Below are positions 55,360 to 64,000 of a stretch of DNA of 64,000 nt, piece after piece. Numbering within the stretch: position 1 is the first letter of the stretch; each line of letters starts with the position of its first letter. The stretch covers positions 1-64,000 of the forward strand of contig CAJXQX010000005.1 in assembly GCA_913058185.1 (NCBI GenBank), given 5' to 3'. This DNA is from an uncultured Verrucomicrobiota bacterium (GTDB lineage Bacteria; Verrucomicrobiota; Verrucomicrobiia; Opitutales; Opitutaceae). A program made the translations under genes and the position numbers. The notes below the pieces were generated by a model that searched no databases, was not told the origin of the DNA, and was given only the letters and a program-made list of their open reading frames with translations.

Positions 55360-55908
55360 TTACAAGTGAGAGGGGGGTTGTCTCGGGAAATTTTCCTCCA
55401 ATTCTGCAGGCCCCTCTACAAGCACATATTTGCCATCGAAGAGGGTGCTCCAACTCACGCGACTATCAGCGCTCACTTCCCAGTGTTGGCGCACGCTACC
55501 ATCGGCGTTAGGTGTCCAGGTGATGCGATCTATCACGGTTTCACCGTTGGGATTAACCCGTTCGCCGGAGAGAATCATCTGTCCGTCATCGTCGAGGCCA
55601 CCAACGAGGTGGAGCGCCGTGCCCGAATTATCCACCCAGAATTGCTCCCAGCGCTTCTTGCCCGCATCGTAGCTGTTGTAGCTGTGCCCGGCAAATAGCC
55701 CAGGGGTGGTGTAGTTCTCCCGCACCACTCGGCCAACGAGGATCGACTTAATATCATTATGGCCGGCGATCTTCCCGTCGGGCGTCGTCACCTTCCAATG
55801 GCCCACCCAAAAATCAAATTGATTGGACTCGTCAGGAACCGGCGGGAGCTGCTGAGCAGAACTCACCAGCGCTGCCACCGTAATACCAAGAAAAAAGGGT
55901 AAACGCAT
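55360..55908 (-). CDS. DUF1579-like secreted protein starting inside the argG terminator
   Basis: 182 residues. The signal peptide is MRLPFFLGITVAALVSSAQQ. The mature domain begins NQFDFWVGHWKVTTPDG and continues YNSYDAGKKRWEQFWVDNSG, SGERVNPNGE and VRQHWEVSADSRVSWSTLF, the F-xG-W lipocalin-like pattern of DUF1579 proteins. The function is unknown. Its ATG (55908-55906) forms part of the terminator hairpin of argG, and codons 5-6 (TTT TTT) supply the T-tract. Confidence 0.75.
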   Translation of the reverse strand: MRLPFFLGITVAALVSSAQQLPPVPDESNQFDFWVGHWKVTTPDGKIAGHNDIKSILVGRVVRENYTTPGLFAGHSYNSYDAGKKRWEQFWVDNSGTALHLVGGLDDDGQMILSGERVNPNGETVIDRITWTPNADGSVRQHWEVSADSRVSWSTLFDGKYVLVEGPAELEENFPRQPPSHL

Positions 55909-55923
55909 GATGCGTTTACCCTT
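55889..55923 (-). terminator. argG terminator overlapping the next gene's start
   Basis: On the minus strand AAGGGTAAACGCAT, one C, ATGCGTTTACCCTT and then more T (six in a row) form a 14-bp perfect hairpin with a U-tract, 30 bp after the argG stop. The 3' arm begins with the ATG of the DUF1579-like gene and encodes MRLPFF. Confidence 0.85.
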
Positions 55924-55952
55924 CAGAAATGAGCGAATTTTACGAGCTAGAA

Positions 55953-57179
55953 TCAGATCTTCGGGCCACCCTGGGCGATATGCCGGGCGCGAAGTCTAAG
56001 TCCGTTCAAACGAATGAAACCCGTAGCATCGTCCTGGTTATACCAGCTTTGAATACCTTCCATCGATGCGATGTTTTCGTCGTAGAGCGAATACTTCGAT
56101 TTCGTGCCGCACGTGGTGATGTTGCCCTTGTAGAGCTTCAAACGAACTTTTCCCGAAACGAACTTCTGACTGTCATCGATGAACGCCTGCAACGCCTCGC
56201 GTTCCGGAGTGAACCAGAAACCATTGTAAATCAGTTTGGCATACTTGGGCATGAGCTCATCGCGCAAGTGCATGAGATCGCGGTCCATGGTCAGAGCTTC
56301 GACCTGACGATGACCGTGCATGAGAATGGTTCCGCCTGGAGTCTCATAGACGCCGCGGGACTTCATCCCGACAAAACGGTTTTCCACGATGTCGACGCGA
56401 CCGATGCCATGCTTCCCACCCAAGGTGTTGAGTGTCTTCACCACTTTACCGGGAGACATCTTCTTGCCGTTCACGCGGACGCAGTCGCCCTTTTCAAAAT
56501 CGAGTTCTAAGTATTCGGCCTTGTCAGGGGCGTCCTCCGGATCAGCCGTTAACTTGAACATGCCTTTGTTGGCCTTCGTCGTCGGGTCAAACCAGGGATC
56601 TTCGAGAATTCCCGCTTCGTAGGAAATATGCAGAAGGTTCCGATCCATCGAGTAGGGCTTCTTGGTCGACGCCTCGACGGGAATCTTGTGCTTCTTGCAG
56701 TAAGTGATCATCTCGGCGCGGCCTGGAAAGTCGGCGCGGTAATTAGCCATCCGCCAAGGCGCCATGATGGTGAGATCGGGAGCGAGTGCCATGTAGGCGA
56801 GTTCGAAACGACATTGATCGTTTCCTTTGCCCGTCGCTCCGTGGGCGAGTGTATCCGCGCCTTCCTTACGGGCGATTTCGACGTGAGCCTTGGCGATCAA
56901 GGGACGAGCGATCGAAGTGCCCAAGTAGTATTGGCCTTCGTAAATGGCATTGGCGCGGATCATCGGGTAGATGTATTCGCGAGCGAATTCCTCCACTAGA
57001 TTGAGCGTGTAGTGCTTCGAGGCACCGGTTTTACGGGCCTTTGCGCTCAAGCCCTTGAGCTCTTCCTCCTGCCCAACATCGGCAGCATAGGTGATAATTT
57101 CAGCTCCGTAAGTTTCCTTGAGCCATTTAACGACGACGGAGGTGTCTAGACCACCAGAGTATGCGAGGACGATTTTCAT
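55953..57179 (-). CDS. argG: Argininosuccinate synthase
   Basis: 408 residues. The ATP-pyrophosphatase loop is [32 protein letters not shown] binds aspartate and citrulline, and [21 protein letters not shown] and [14 protein letters not shown] are family blocks. It joins citrulline and aspartate with ATP. ATG 57179 is the only sensible start. It is divergent from the pilin-like gene; no clear arginine operator is visible in the 154-bp gap. Confidence 0.97.
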   Translation of the reverse strand: MKIVLAYSGGLDTSVVVKWLKETYGAEIITYAADVGQEEELKGLSAKARKTGASKHYTLNLVEEFAREYIYPMIRANAIYEGQYYLGTSIARPLIAKAHVEIARKEGADTLAHGATGKGNDQCRFELAYMALAPDLTIMAPWRMANYRADFPGRAEMITYCKKHKIPVEASTKKPYSMDRNLLHISYEAGILEDPWFDPTTKANKGMFKLTADPEDAPDKAEYLELDFEKGDCVRVNGKKMSPGKVVKTLNTLGGKHGIGRVDIVENRFVGMKSRGVYETPGGTILMHGHRQVEALTMDRDLMHLRDELMPKYAKLIYNGFWFTPEREALQAFIDDSQKFVSGKVRLKLYKGNITTCGTKSKYSLYDENIASMEGIQSWYNQDDATGFIRLNGLRLRARHIAQGGPKI

Positions 57180-57333
57180 GCGTATATAAACGCCTGTTCT
57201 ACGGGTTCCGACCAGTCAGGGGCAAAGTAAAACCCTCGTGCGCTAAAACTAGGTAAAGATAACGCTCCGGAGCATTAGGAACTTGGGCTAAACGCGAATC
57301 CGTTTCATCTCGAATACATCAGCCATTTTAGTC

Positions 57334-57816
57334 ATGTCAGCCCATTCCCTCAAAATGCATTCGACCCAAACCAAACATCGAGCTTTCACGTTGATCGAGA
57401 TAATGGTGGTTGTGGTCATCATCGGTTTATTGGCCGCGATTACGATTCCGGCTTTCCAACAGATCCGCCTCCGTTCGCAGGTGAGTTCGTTCGCCAACGA
57501 TCTCAGAATTGCCGGTAACGCCTTCGAAACGTTCGCCACCGAAAACGGAACTTGGCCATCCGATGGCATATCCGCGATTCCAAATTCAATGAACGGCTAT
57601 TTGAGCCTCAGTAAATTCAACGCCCCCACACCGCTAGGCGGGGTCTGGGACTGGGACTATCAGCAATTCGACGTGACCGCCGGGTTGTCCGTGCGGAGCC
57701 CAACCGCAGATATCGCCACCATGACAAAAGTGGACGAATCGATCGACGACGGTGATCTGACCACCGGAAGCTTCTTAGCTAGAAGCGGAGGATATATCCT
57801 GGTGCTAGAGAACTAG
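57334..57816 (+). CDS. Type IV pilin/pseudopilin-like protein
   Basis: 160 residues; an ATG at 57355 is an alternative start. The class III signal is HRAFTLIEIMVVVVIIGLLAAITIPAF split around the prepilin-peptidase site, with Ala rather than Gly before the Phe and the conserved Glu at +5. The globular part (SSFANDLRIAGNAFETFATENGTWP) resembles GspG-like pseudopilins. No secretion or pilus machinery is nearby, so it is an orphan, common in Verrucomicrobia. It converges with argF. Confidence 0.85.
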   Translation: MSAHSLKMHSTQTKHRAFTLIEIMVVVVIIGLLAAITIPAFQQIRLRSQVSSFANDLRIAGNAFETFATENGTWPSDGISAIPNSMNGYLSLSKFNAPTPLGGVWDWDYQQFDVTAGLSVRSPTADIATMTKVDESIDDGDLTTGSFLARSGGYILVLEN

Positions 57817-57825
57817 GTCTCTCCC

Positions 57826-58773
57826 TCAGGCCCGCGCTTGTTGGGCGAGGACAGCCATGATCGCTTTCTGGGCGTGAAGCCGGTTTTCCGCTTGGTCGAA
57901 GATGATGCAACGATCGTGATCGAGCACCTCCTGCGCAACCTCCTCGCCCGGGTGGGCCGGAAGACAGTGCATGAAGAGTGCATCCGGTTTGGCCGCTGCG
58001 AATAAATCCGCGGTAACCTGATACGGAGACATCTGAGCGATTCGCGCCTGAGATTCCTCTTCTTTGCCCATGCTCACCCATACATCGGTATAAACAACAT
58101 CGGCATCGCGAACCGCCTCAAAAGGATCGGTCGTGAATTCGTAGACATCACTAAAGCCCTCTGCTTCGGCAACGGCCTTAAACTCCGCTGAAGGTTCGAA
58201 CCCAGGGGGGCCAGACAGCGCGATTTTCATGCCGAATAGTCCCGCACCCAATATCCAGGAGTTTGCCATGTTGCAGGCAGTATCACCGAGAAAGGCTATC
58301 TTGCGGCCCTTCAGCGAACCCAGCAAATCGCCATCCGGTCCGACCCAACGTTCCGCCATGGTAAAGGCATCGGTGTAGATCTGACAGGGGTGCAAGAAGT
58401 CGGTCAGCGCATTGATGACGGGCACGGTCCCCGCGGCGGCGATTCGCTCGACATCGCTGTGATCGTGGGTCCGCACGATCAGTCCGTGCACAAAGCGCGA
58501 AAGCACCTTTGCGGTGTCCTCAATTGATTCACCCCGGTCCAACTGAATATCATTCCGGTTAAGGAACATGGGGTTGCCTCCGAGCTCGTGAATACCGACT
58601 TCGAAGGACACCCGCGTGCGCGTGCTGGATTTAGAGAAAATCAGGGCCCACGTTTGGTTAGCCAAAACCGGTGGGGTATGACGGCCGCGCTTGGCTTTAA
58701 AATCGCGAGCTAGGGCGAACACCTCCGCCACTTCAGGGGGACTCAGGTCGGTCTCTTTGAGGAAGTGTTTCAT
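57826..58773 (-). CDS. argF: Ornithine carbamoyltransferase
   Basis: 315 residues. The carbamoyl-phosphate loop is FSKSSTRTRVSFEVG, VHGLIVRTHDHSDVE follows, then FLHPCQIYTDAFT, the ornithine-binding VYTDVWVSMGKE and the catalytic MHCLPAHPGEE. It converts ornithine and carbamoyl phosphate to citrulline. It is part of the minus-strand arginine cluster, separated from argD by a sulfatase gene. Confidence 0.97.
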   Translation of the reverse strand: MKHFLKETDLSPPEVAEVFALARDFKAKRGRHTPPVLANQTWALIFSKSSTRTRVSFEVGIHELGGNPMFLNRNDIQLDRGESIEDTAKVLSRFVHGLIVRTHDHSDVERIAAAGTVPVINALTDFLHPCQIYTDAFTMAERWVGPDGDLLGSLKGRKIAFLGDTACNMANSWILGAGLFGMKIALSGPPGFEPSAEFKAVAEAEGFSDVYEFTTDPFEAVRDADVVYTDVWVSMGKEEESQARIAQMSPYQVTADLFAAAKPDALFMHCLPAHPGEEVAQEVLDHDRCIIFDQAENRLHAQKAIMAVLAQQARA

Positions 58774-58844
58774 AGGGAAAAGAGGATCAAATTAGGAAAT
58801 AACGGTCCGGTGCGGCCAGATTAAAAGGGGCTGCCTTAAAATCG

Positions 58845-60230
58845 TCACAACTCGGACGGACGAGCCACCCGGCCCACTTCAATGCGCATCTTCATCAGGC
58901 GGACTAACTCAGGGCGTTCCGCCGCCAGATCCTGTTGCTCATACGGGTCTTCGTAGAGATTGAAGAGCTCCATTGATTTGCCGGCCTCGACATAGGCTTT
59001 CCATTCCCCAGCTCGAACCGCTTGGGAAAACAGCTTCTGCTCCGACCCTTTGCAAAACTCCCAATACAAAAATGGATGCTCAGTCTGGGCGAGCGGCCGG
59101 CCCAAAAGCGTCGGCATCATCGAAATCCCATCGACCGCTGCCGGCACGGGCTGACTCAATAACTCCGCGACGGTGGGCACGATGTCCTGAAACGAACTGA
59201 TATGATCCGATGAGGCGCCGGCCTCAATCGTGCCGGGCCAGCGAGCCAATAACGGAGCCCGAATGCCGCCTTCATGCATGTCACGTTTGTGTCCACGCAA
59301 ACCTCCGGAGGAATTCCAGAAACTCGGATCGTGGCCGCCCTCGAGATGCGGACCGTTATCGCTGGTGAAGAGAATCACCGTATCTTCGTCGATGCCGAGA
59401 TCAGTCAATAGCTGGAGGATAGCTCCGACTTGATTGTCCAAGTTCTCCATCATCGCCGCGAATCCGGCGATCGGGTTCTGCACGTCTGGACAGTCTTCAT
59501 CGCCCGCGCGATATGTGCCGACGACATCATCGAACTGCGGTAAAATTTTGCGCCACTTCTCGTGCAACTCAGTCGGGGCATGCATCGCCGCATGCGGCAC
59601 CGCGGTCGGGATATAGCAGAAAAACGGCGTATCAGATTCCGCATTTTTGCGCATGAAATCCGTGGCACGATCCATGATCAAATCATGAAGGTAACCACCA
59701 GCGGGATTCGGCAGCTCCTGGCCATTTTCAACATACGTGGTCGGATAATACGTGTGAGCAATGGTCTGACTTTTCCATCCCACAAACTCATCAAAACCAT
59801 GCGCCAACGGATTATTGTCTCCGGGCACGTGAGTATGGCCCAATCCCCATTTACCAAATGCTCCAGTGGCATAACCGGCGGCCTTGAATAGTTCAGGTAA
59901 CACGATCTTCTCCGGATCCAAGGAAGCTCCCACTTCTCCCGACAAATTGCCGCGGATGTAACTTCGACCAGAACTTATTCCAGTCATCAAAACGGCCCGT
60001 GACGGAGAGCACACGGTGTTCCCTGAATAGTGATCCGTAAATTTAAGTCCCTCGGAAGCCAGGCGATCGATATGGGGCGTGCTCAGCTTCGTTTGCCCGT
60101 AACTAGAAAGATCCCCGTAGCCCAAATCATCTGCCATAATGAGGATCACATTGGGCGACTTGGCGTTAACACCGACCAGCCCACCAACGAGCGCTAGAAC
60201 AAGGGTAAATAGAAACCGAATACGGGGCAT
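58845..60230 (-). CDS. Secreted arylsulfatase-family enzyme
   Basis: 461 residues from ATG 60230 with a signal peptide (FLFTLVLALVGGLVGVNA). Metal-binding VILIMADDLGYGDLSSYG is followed by the formylglycine motif TVCSPSRAVLMTG (CxPxR), GKWGLGHTHVPGD and FTSDNGPHLEGG. This is a type I S1 sulfatase, probably acting on sulfated glycans outside the cytoplasm and needing formylglycine activation. It lies among arginine genes with no carbohydrate partner. Confidence 0.94.
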   Translation of the reverse strand: MPRIRFLFTLVLALVGGLVGVNAKSPNVILIMADDLGYGDLSSYGQTKLSTPHIDRLASEGLKFTDHYSGNTVCSPSRAVLMTGISSGRSYIRGNLSGEVGASLDPEKIVLPELFKAAGYATGAFGKWGLGHTHVPGDNNPLAHGFDEFVGWKSQTIAHTYYPTTYVENGQELPNPAGGYLHDLIMDRATDFMRKNAESDTPFFCYIPTAVPHAAMHAPTELHEKWRKILPQFDDVVGTYRAGDEDCPDVQNPIAGFAAMMENLDNQVGAILQLLTDLGIDEDTVILFTSDNGPHLEGGHDPSFWNSSGGLRGHKRDMHEGGIRAPLLARWPGTIEAGASSDHISSFQDIVPTVAELLSQPVPAAVDGISMMPTLLGRPLAQTEHPFLYWEFCKGSEQKLFSQAVRAGEWKAYVEAGKSMELFNLYEDPYEQQDLAAERPELVRLMKMRIEVGRVARPSEL

Positions 60231-60322
60231 GGCAGAACAGAGTGAGGGGTGGCCTAACACGGAAGACTCCGTGAATTGAGAGTCTGCAAGGTTTCAGAAA
60301 CACCACCCCGTGGCAACGTCTC

Positions 60323-61537
60323 TTACCCTGCAGCCAAAACGCGCCGGAAAATCTCAACCGACTCCGTCAGTTCTTCCGCCGTCGCGTTAAGCGGAGGCAG
60401 TAACCGAACGACGTTGCCCCCAGCGGGAGGAGCCAACATTCCGGCGGCGCGCAACTTGCCCACCCAACCGAGCGCGTCTCCGGCCATTTGTAGACCCACC
60501 AAATACCCGAGGCCTTTTAGGCCGACCACATGTTGAGGAAATTCGGCGACCAATGCCTTGAGCTGCTCATGCCAGGCGGGAGTGAGTTGTTGCACGCGGG
60601 CCAGCAGATCTTCCTGTTCCATGACATCGAGCACCGCCAAAGCCGCGGCGCACGCCAACGGCGTTCCGCCAAACGTGGAGCCGTGCGATCCGGGCTGAAA
60701 AAGTTCGGCCGACGTCTCGCTTATCCAAATCGCGCCAATGGGAAAACCTCCGCCGAGACCTTTGGCCATGCCGATCGCATCGGGCCGCACATCGGCGTGT
60801 TCAAAGGCGAAGAACGCTCCCGTGCGCCCGATCCCACACTGCACCTCATCGAGCATCAGCAACAGATTGTGTTTCGTGCACAGCGCCCGCAGGCCCCGGA
60901 GAAATTCGGGAGTCGCCGGATTGATACCGCCCTCGCCCTGCACCGTCTCGAGGAAGATCGCCGCGGTGTCTTCGTCGATCAGATCGGCGAAGCTCTGGAG
61001 ATCGTTGAGTTTCCCGAAAGAGAAACCGTCCAACAAAGGTCGAAACCCCTGCTGGATCTTCTCTTGGGGCGTAGCGCTCATGCCGCCAAACGTGCGCCCG
61101 TGAAAAGCATTTTCCGCGCCGATGACTTTGAAGCACTTGCCCTCTACTCCGCCAGATTTACGAATGCCATGCAGTCGCGCGAGCTTGAGCAAACCATCAT
61201 TCGCCTCGGCTCCACTGTTGCAAAAAAACAACCGACCCGGCCCCGCCCGGGCCACCAGTCGCCGGGCAAGTTCACCTTGCAACGGGTTGCGGAAAAGATT
61301 GCTCGTATGAATCAACTCGCCGGCTTGGCGTTGCACGGCCTGCACCCATTTCGGATGGCAGTGCCCAAGCACGCTCACCGCAATTCCTGAAGTGAAGTCG
61401 AGGAACGACTTCCCTTCGTCGTCCCACACTCTGGCTCCGCGCCCTCGAACCAACGTCAGCGGGGCGCGCCCGTAATTATTGAGCACGTGGGCGTCGTAGA
61501 GGTCGACGGTGTTGAGGCGCGTAATTTCAGAACTCAT
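60323..61537 (-). CDS. argD: Acetylornithine aminotransferase
   Basis: 404 residues of the class III PLP aminotransferase family. FTSGIAVSVLGHCHPKWV, FCNSGAEANDGLLKLAR, LMLDEVQCGIGRTG and the PLP lysine in MAKGLGGGFPIGAIW are all in place, then GSHGSTFGGTPLACAA. It transaminates N-acetylglutamate semialdehyde to N-acetylornithine. It is followed by the sulfatase gene and preceded by argB (75-bp gap). Confidence 0.95.
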   Translation of the reverse strand: MSSEITRLNTVDLYDAHVLNNYGRAPLTLVRGRGARVWDDEGKSFLDFTSGIAVSVLGHCHPKWVQAVQRQAGELIHTSNLFRNPLQGELARRLVARAGPGRLFFCNSGAEANDGLLKLARLHGIRKSGGVEGKCFKVIGAENAFHGRTFGGMSATPQEKIQQGFRPLLDGFSFGKLNDLQSFADLIDEDTAAIFLETVQGEGGINPATPEFLRGLRALCTKHNLLLMLDEVQCGIGRTGAFFAFEHADVRPDAIGMAKGLGGGFPIGAIWISETSAELFQPGSHGSTFGGTPLACAAALAVLDVMEQEDLLARVQQLTPAWHEQLKALVAEFPQHVVGLKGLGYLVGLQMAGDALGWVGKLRAAGMLAPPAGGNVVRLLPPLNATAEELTESVEIFRRVLAAG

Positions 61538-61612
61538 ATCGAATCATCAGAGAACGGACCAGATGGCTCATCCGTCCAATCGAATTCTTACTCCGATCGC
61601 CAAGTCGACCAA

Positions 61613-62494
61613 TCAACCGTGCACAATCTCAGTGCCGATACCGCGATCGGTAAATATCTCGAGCAACAATGCATGGGGCAATCGACCATCGATGAAGTGA
61701 ACCCGGTGCACTCCATCTTGAAGCGCGCGCATCCCACCGCCGACCTTCGGCCGCATACCTTTGCTGATTACACCGGTTTCCTTGAGTCCTTCGACTTGAG
61801 AGATCTTGAGCGTCGAGATGAGGGAATCGAGATCGTCAGGATCACTCAACAATCCCGGAACGTCACTCATGTAAACCAACCGGCGAGCGCGCAAGGCACT
61901 GGCTACTCTTCCGGCAGCCATGTCGGCGTTGACGTTGTAGGGATGACCATCGTGATCCAAAGCCACCGGCGAGACCACCGGAATCAATCCCTCGGCGATC
62001 GCCTTTTTGATCAATTTCACCTTCACCTCGGTGACTTCGCCCACGTAGCCCAAATCAATCGGGTCACCCTCATCGCTTTGTTCGAGTTTGCGGCAACGCA
62101 GCACTTCATCACCCGGCAACCCATGAGGTTTGCCTTTCGCCTCCTTGATCGCCGTGCACACATCCGGATTAACCACTTCGTTGAGGGTAGATCGCACGAT
62201 CTTAACGGTCTCGGCATCCGTCACGCGCATCCCGTTGATAAATTTCGCCTGCAAACCCGACTTCGTCATCGCTCGCGTGATCGCTTTGCCACCGCCATGC
62301 ACGACGACGGTGTTGATGCCACACGCGGCAAAAAAGGCGATGTCGTAAGCCACCCGGCTTCGCACGCTCGGATCTGGATCGTCCATGAAACTCCCCCCGT
62401 ATTTGACCACAAACGTAGACCCTCGGAAGCGTTGGATATACGGCAGGGCTTCTAGCAGCACCTCGGCCTTGGCGGTGATCTCATCCATATTCAT
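61613..62494 (-). CDS. argB: Acetylglutamate kinase
   Basis: 293 residues. [13 protein letters not shown] is the ATP-phosphate loop, [14 protein letters not shown] and [10 protein letters not shown] follow, then [29 protein letters not shown] and [17 protein letters not shown]. The longer C-terminal insert fits the arginine-inhibited group. It phosphorylates N-acetylglutamate. It is divergent from argJ across about 200 bp. Confidence 0.96.
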   Translation of the reverse strand: MNMDEITAKAEVLLEALPYIQRFRGSTFVVKYGGSFMDDPDPSVRSRVAYDIAFFAACGINTVVVHGGGKAITRAMTKSGLQAKFINGMRVTDAETVKIVRSTLNEVVNPDVCTAIKEAKGKPHGLPGDEVLRCRKLEQSDEGDPIDLGYVGEVTEVKVKLIKKAIAEGLIPVVSPVALDHDGHPYNVNADMAAGRVASALRARRLVYMSDVPGLLSDPDDLDSLISTLKISQVEGLKETGVISKGMRPKVGGGMRALQDGVHRVHFIDGRLPHALLLEIFTDRGIGTEIVHG

Positions 62495-62695
62495 GACATT
62501 ATATTGCTTGAGGATGAGCTAAAGGAGCGTCGGGCGGAGACGCAGGATTCGTGCTTAGAATCGGACATTAGATAGATACGGAAAGCTGGCGATTATGGTT
62601 ATCCTACCCGGCATTTCCACGTAAATCTGATATTCAATTATAATTCGAAGCAGAATCAGCTTCACACAACGCCCATCGGACCCCAGTTGTGCCGA

Positions 62696-64000
62696 GTGCC
62701 AAGCACCGATCTGATCTTCTCTAATCGCGACGAACACCTCACCTGGTTGCGCGAACAATCCGTCTTACCGCCAGGATTCAAGGTCGGCACCACCACGTTT
62801 GATTTCACTCCGCAGGAGGCGCTTAAGCCGGCCCGGATGACGCTGACATTGATCGCACTCGATGAACCCTCCGCCGATTTTGGGGCGGTCTTTACCCAAA
62901 ATGCATTTCCGGGTGCACCGGTCATCATCGGTCGCCAACGATTGGACGAACCCACGATGGGCGCATTGGTGATAAATAATAAAATCTCCAACGTTTGCGC
63001 CCCCGACGGCGTCGCCACCTCCGAACAAATTTGCGCCGCGACCGCTGAAACACTGAAACTGAAACCCGGCCAGGTTTTCCCCAGCTCCACCGGGGTAATC
63101 GGATGGCGACTGCCGGCCGAGGCCATGATTGCCGCCCTGCCCGCCGCAGATTTAGCCCTGCAATCGGAGTCGATTCTTCCTGCGGCCGAGGGAATTGTAA
63201 CCACCGACCTCTATCCCAAAGTCCGATCCACCCAAATTGGCGAAGGTCGCATCGTTGGCATCGCCAAGGGAGCCGGGATGATCGAACCGAATTTGGCCAC
63301 CATGTTGGTTTATGTGCTCACCGACATCGCGATTCCCCGGGATGTGCTGCGGGCTGAACTGACCCTGGCCGTCAATGAGAGCTTCAACCGGATCAGTATC
63401 GATAGTGATACGAGCACTTCGGATACCGTGGCAGTCGTTTCCAGTGGCCAAGTCGAAGGGGTCGCACGCTCCGATTTCGCCACAGGACTACGCCAGGTCT
63501 GTCGTGATCTAGCCGAAGACGTCGTGCGCAACGGCGAAGGCGTGCGTCATGTCATCCGCGTTTTCGTGCAGGGTGCTCCGGATACAACATTCGCGACCCA
63601 GCTTGGCCGTGCCGTGGTGAATGCCCCTCTTTTCAAATGCGCAATTGCCGGTAACGACCCGAATGTAGGTCGACTGGTGCAGGCCATCGGCCGTTTCGTG
63701 GGCAACTCTGCTCAGCCGATCGATGTCAGCCCGATGCGGCTTTCGATCGGAGGCATCGAGATCTTCGCCAACGGGGAATTTATGCTGGATCCGGCTAAAG
63801 AGGTCACCCTCCAATCCCATCTCGAGGCCGCTCAACTCTATGCCAGCCAACCCACCGAAAACGGGGTCTTTCTCCCACCCGTTGACTATCCGACCCACGA
63901 GCGCTGCGTAGAGATTGAGATCAATCTCGGAGTAGGCACCGCCGAAGCGATCGTCCTAGGTGGTGATCTGACGCACGAATATGTCACAGAAAACGCTGAC
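62696..64000 (+). CDS. argJ: Glutamate N-acetyltransferase/ornithine acetyltransferase (3' partial)
   Basis: 435 codons from GTG 62696 run off the window end (TTG 62687 is another possible start). GAVFTQNAFPGAPVIIGRQ, FPSSTGVIGWRLPAEAM and the autocleavage site KGAGMIEPNLATMLVY, with the nucleophilic Thr, are intact. Near the end GGDLTHEYVTENAD aligns with the usual terminus, so only a few codons are missing. ArgJ transfers the acetyl group from N-acetylornithine to glutamate, giving the cyclic arginine pathway. Confidence 0.93.
   Translation, partial: MPSTDLIFSNRDEHLTWLREQSVLPPGFKVGTTTFDFTPQEALKPARMTLTLIALDEPSADFGAVFTQNAFPGAPVIIGRQRLDEPTMGALVINNKISNVCAPDGVATSEQICAATAETLKLKPGQVFPSSTGVIGWRLPAEAMIAALPAADLALQSESILPAAEGIVTTDLYPKVRSTQIGEGRIVGIAKGAGMIEPNLATMLVYVLTDIAIPRDVLRAELTLAVNESFNRISIDSDTSTSDTVAVVSSGQVEGVARSDFATGLRQVCRDLAEDVVRNGEGVRHVIRVFVQGAPDTTFATQLGRAVVNAPLFKCAIAGNDPNVGRLVQAIGRFVGNSAQPIDVSPMRLSIGGIEIFANGEFMLDPAKEVTLQSHLEAAQLYASQPTENGVFLPPVDYPTHERCVEIEINLGVGTAEAIVLGGDLTHEYVTENAD

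Noticed and set aside
57264-57273. Palindrome GCTCCGGAGC near argG
   Set aside because: Ten bases with no second copy or T-run; expected by chance in GC-rich DNA.
60258-60273. CACGGA/TCCGTG hairpin after argD
   Set aside because: The stem is only 6 bp and no T-run follows on the minus strand, so it is too weak to call a terminator.

Overview
The window is one contig end from a bacterium that most resembles a Verrucomicrobiota of the Opitutae type. This is inferred from gene content: FG-GAP/ASPIC proteins, a sulfatase, a standalone S23-type four-helix-bundle gene, a TIGR04283/DUF547/DUF3047 cluster and an MCE (Mla) operon. There is no rRNA to confirm it. Bases 1-46 are not genomic: they are an untrimmed Illumina Nextera i7 adapter, including an 8-nt index and the Tn5 mosaic end. 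The first gene is therefore cut by the contig end.

Layout. 47-6514: secreted proteins (FG-GAP/ASPIC, a DUF255 protein without its cysteines, a two-module NlpC/P60-like protein). 6575-8829: a cNMP/CBS/DUF294 signalling protein coupled to a DnaQ-like exonuclease that has an in-frame stop. 8879-18041: a metal island with a CusCBA-type RND pump, a TRASH-like cysteine protein, a free DUF3347 protein and a chromate transporter. 19834-21869: a DUF4212/SSS acetate-type symporter pair. 21897-31938: ABM protein, DUF6503-like protein, a second SSS symporter, gpsA, a wrecked sensor kinase, panB, lysA and an AbgT transporter. 32676-34394: amtB-glnB behind a good sigma-54 promoter. 34410-36592: DUF3047, glycosyltransferase and DUF547. 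36647-40588: sdhCAB, with a small inverted-repeat cassette inserted between sdhA and sdhB. 40771-50723: acyl-adenylate enzyme, NUDIX, LysM protein, tRNA-Pro, carB, tRNA-Gly, rsmE, rsmD and an MBL hydrolase. 50865-54865: an aromatic-repeat protein coupled to mlaEFD. 54906-64000: arginine biosynthesis (argG, argF, argD, argB, argJ) with a sulfatase and a pilin-like gene among them.

Points of most interest. (1) A 417-bp cassette with perfect 16-bp terminal inverted repeats carries a frameshifted four-helix-bundle gene inside the sdh operon; removing it leaves a normal 21-bp gap. (2) In two places (sdhB/DUF3047 and argG/DUF1579-like) an intrinsic terminator also holds the start codon and signal-peptide codons of the next gene. 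(3) A protein with about 17 W/L-x-P-aromatic repeats overlaps mlaE by 4 bp and may be an envelope partner of the MCE transporter. (4) Several non-essential genes are broken, and each of three in-frame stops could be a single C-to-T change, while all housekeeping genes are intact. (5) Shine-Dalgarno cores are almost absent from the gene starts.
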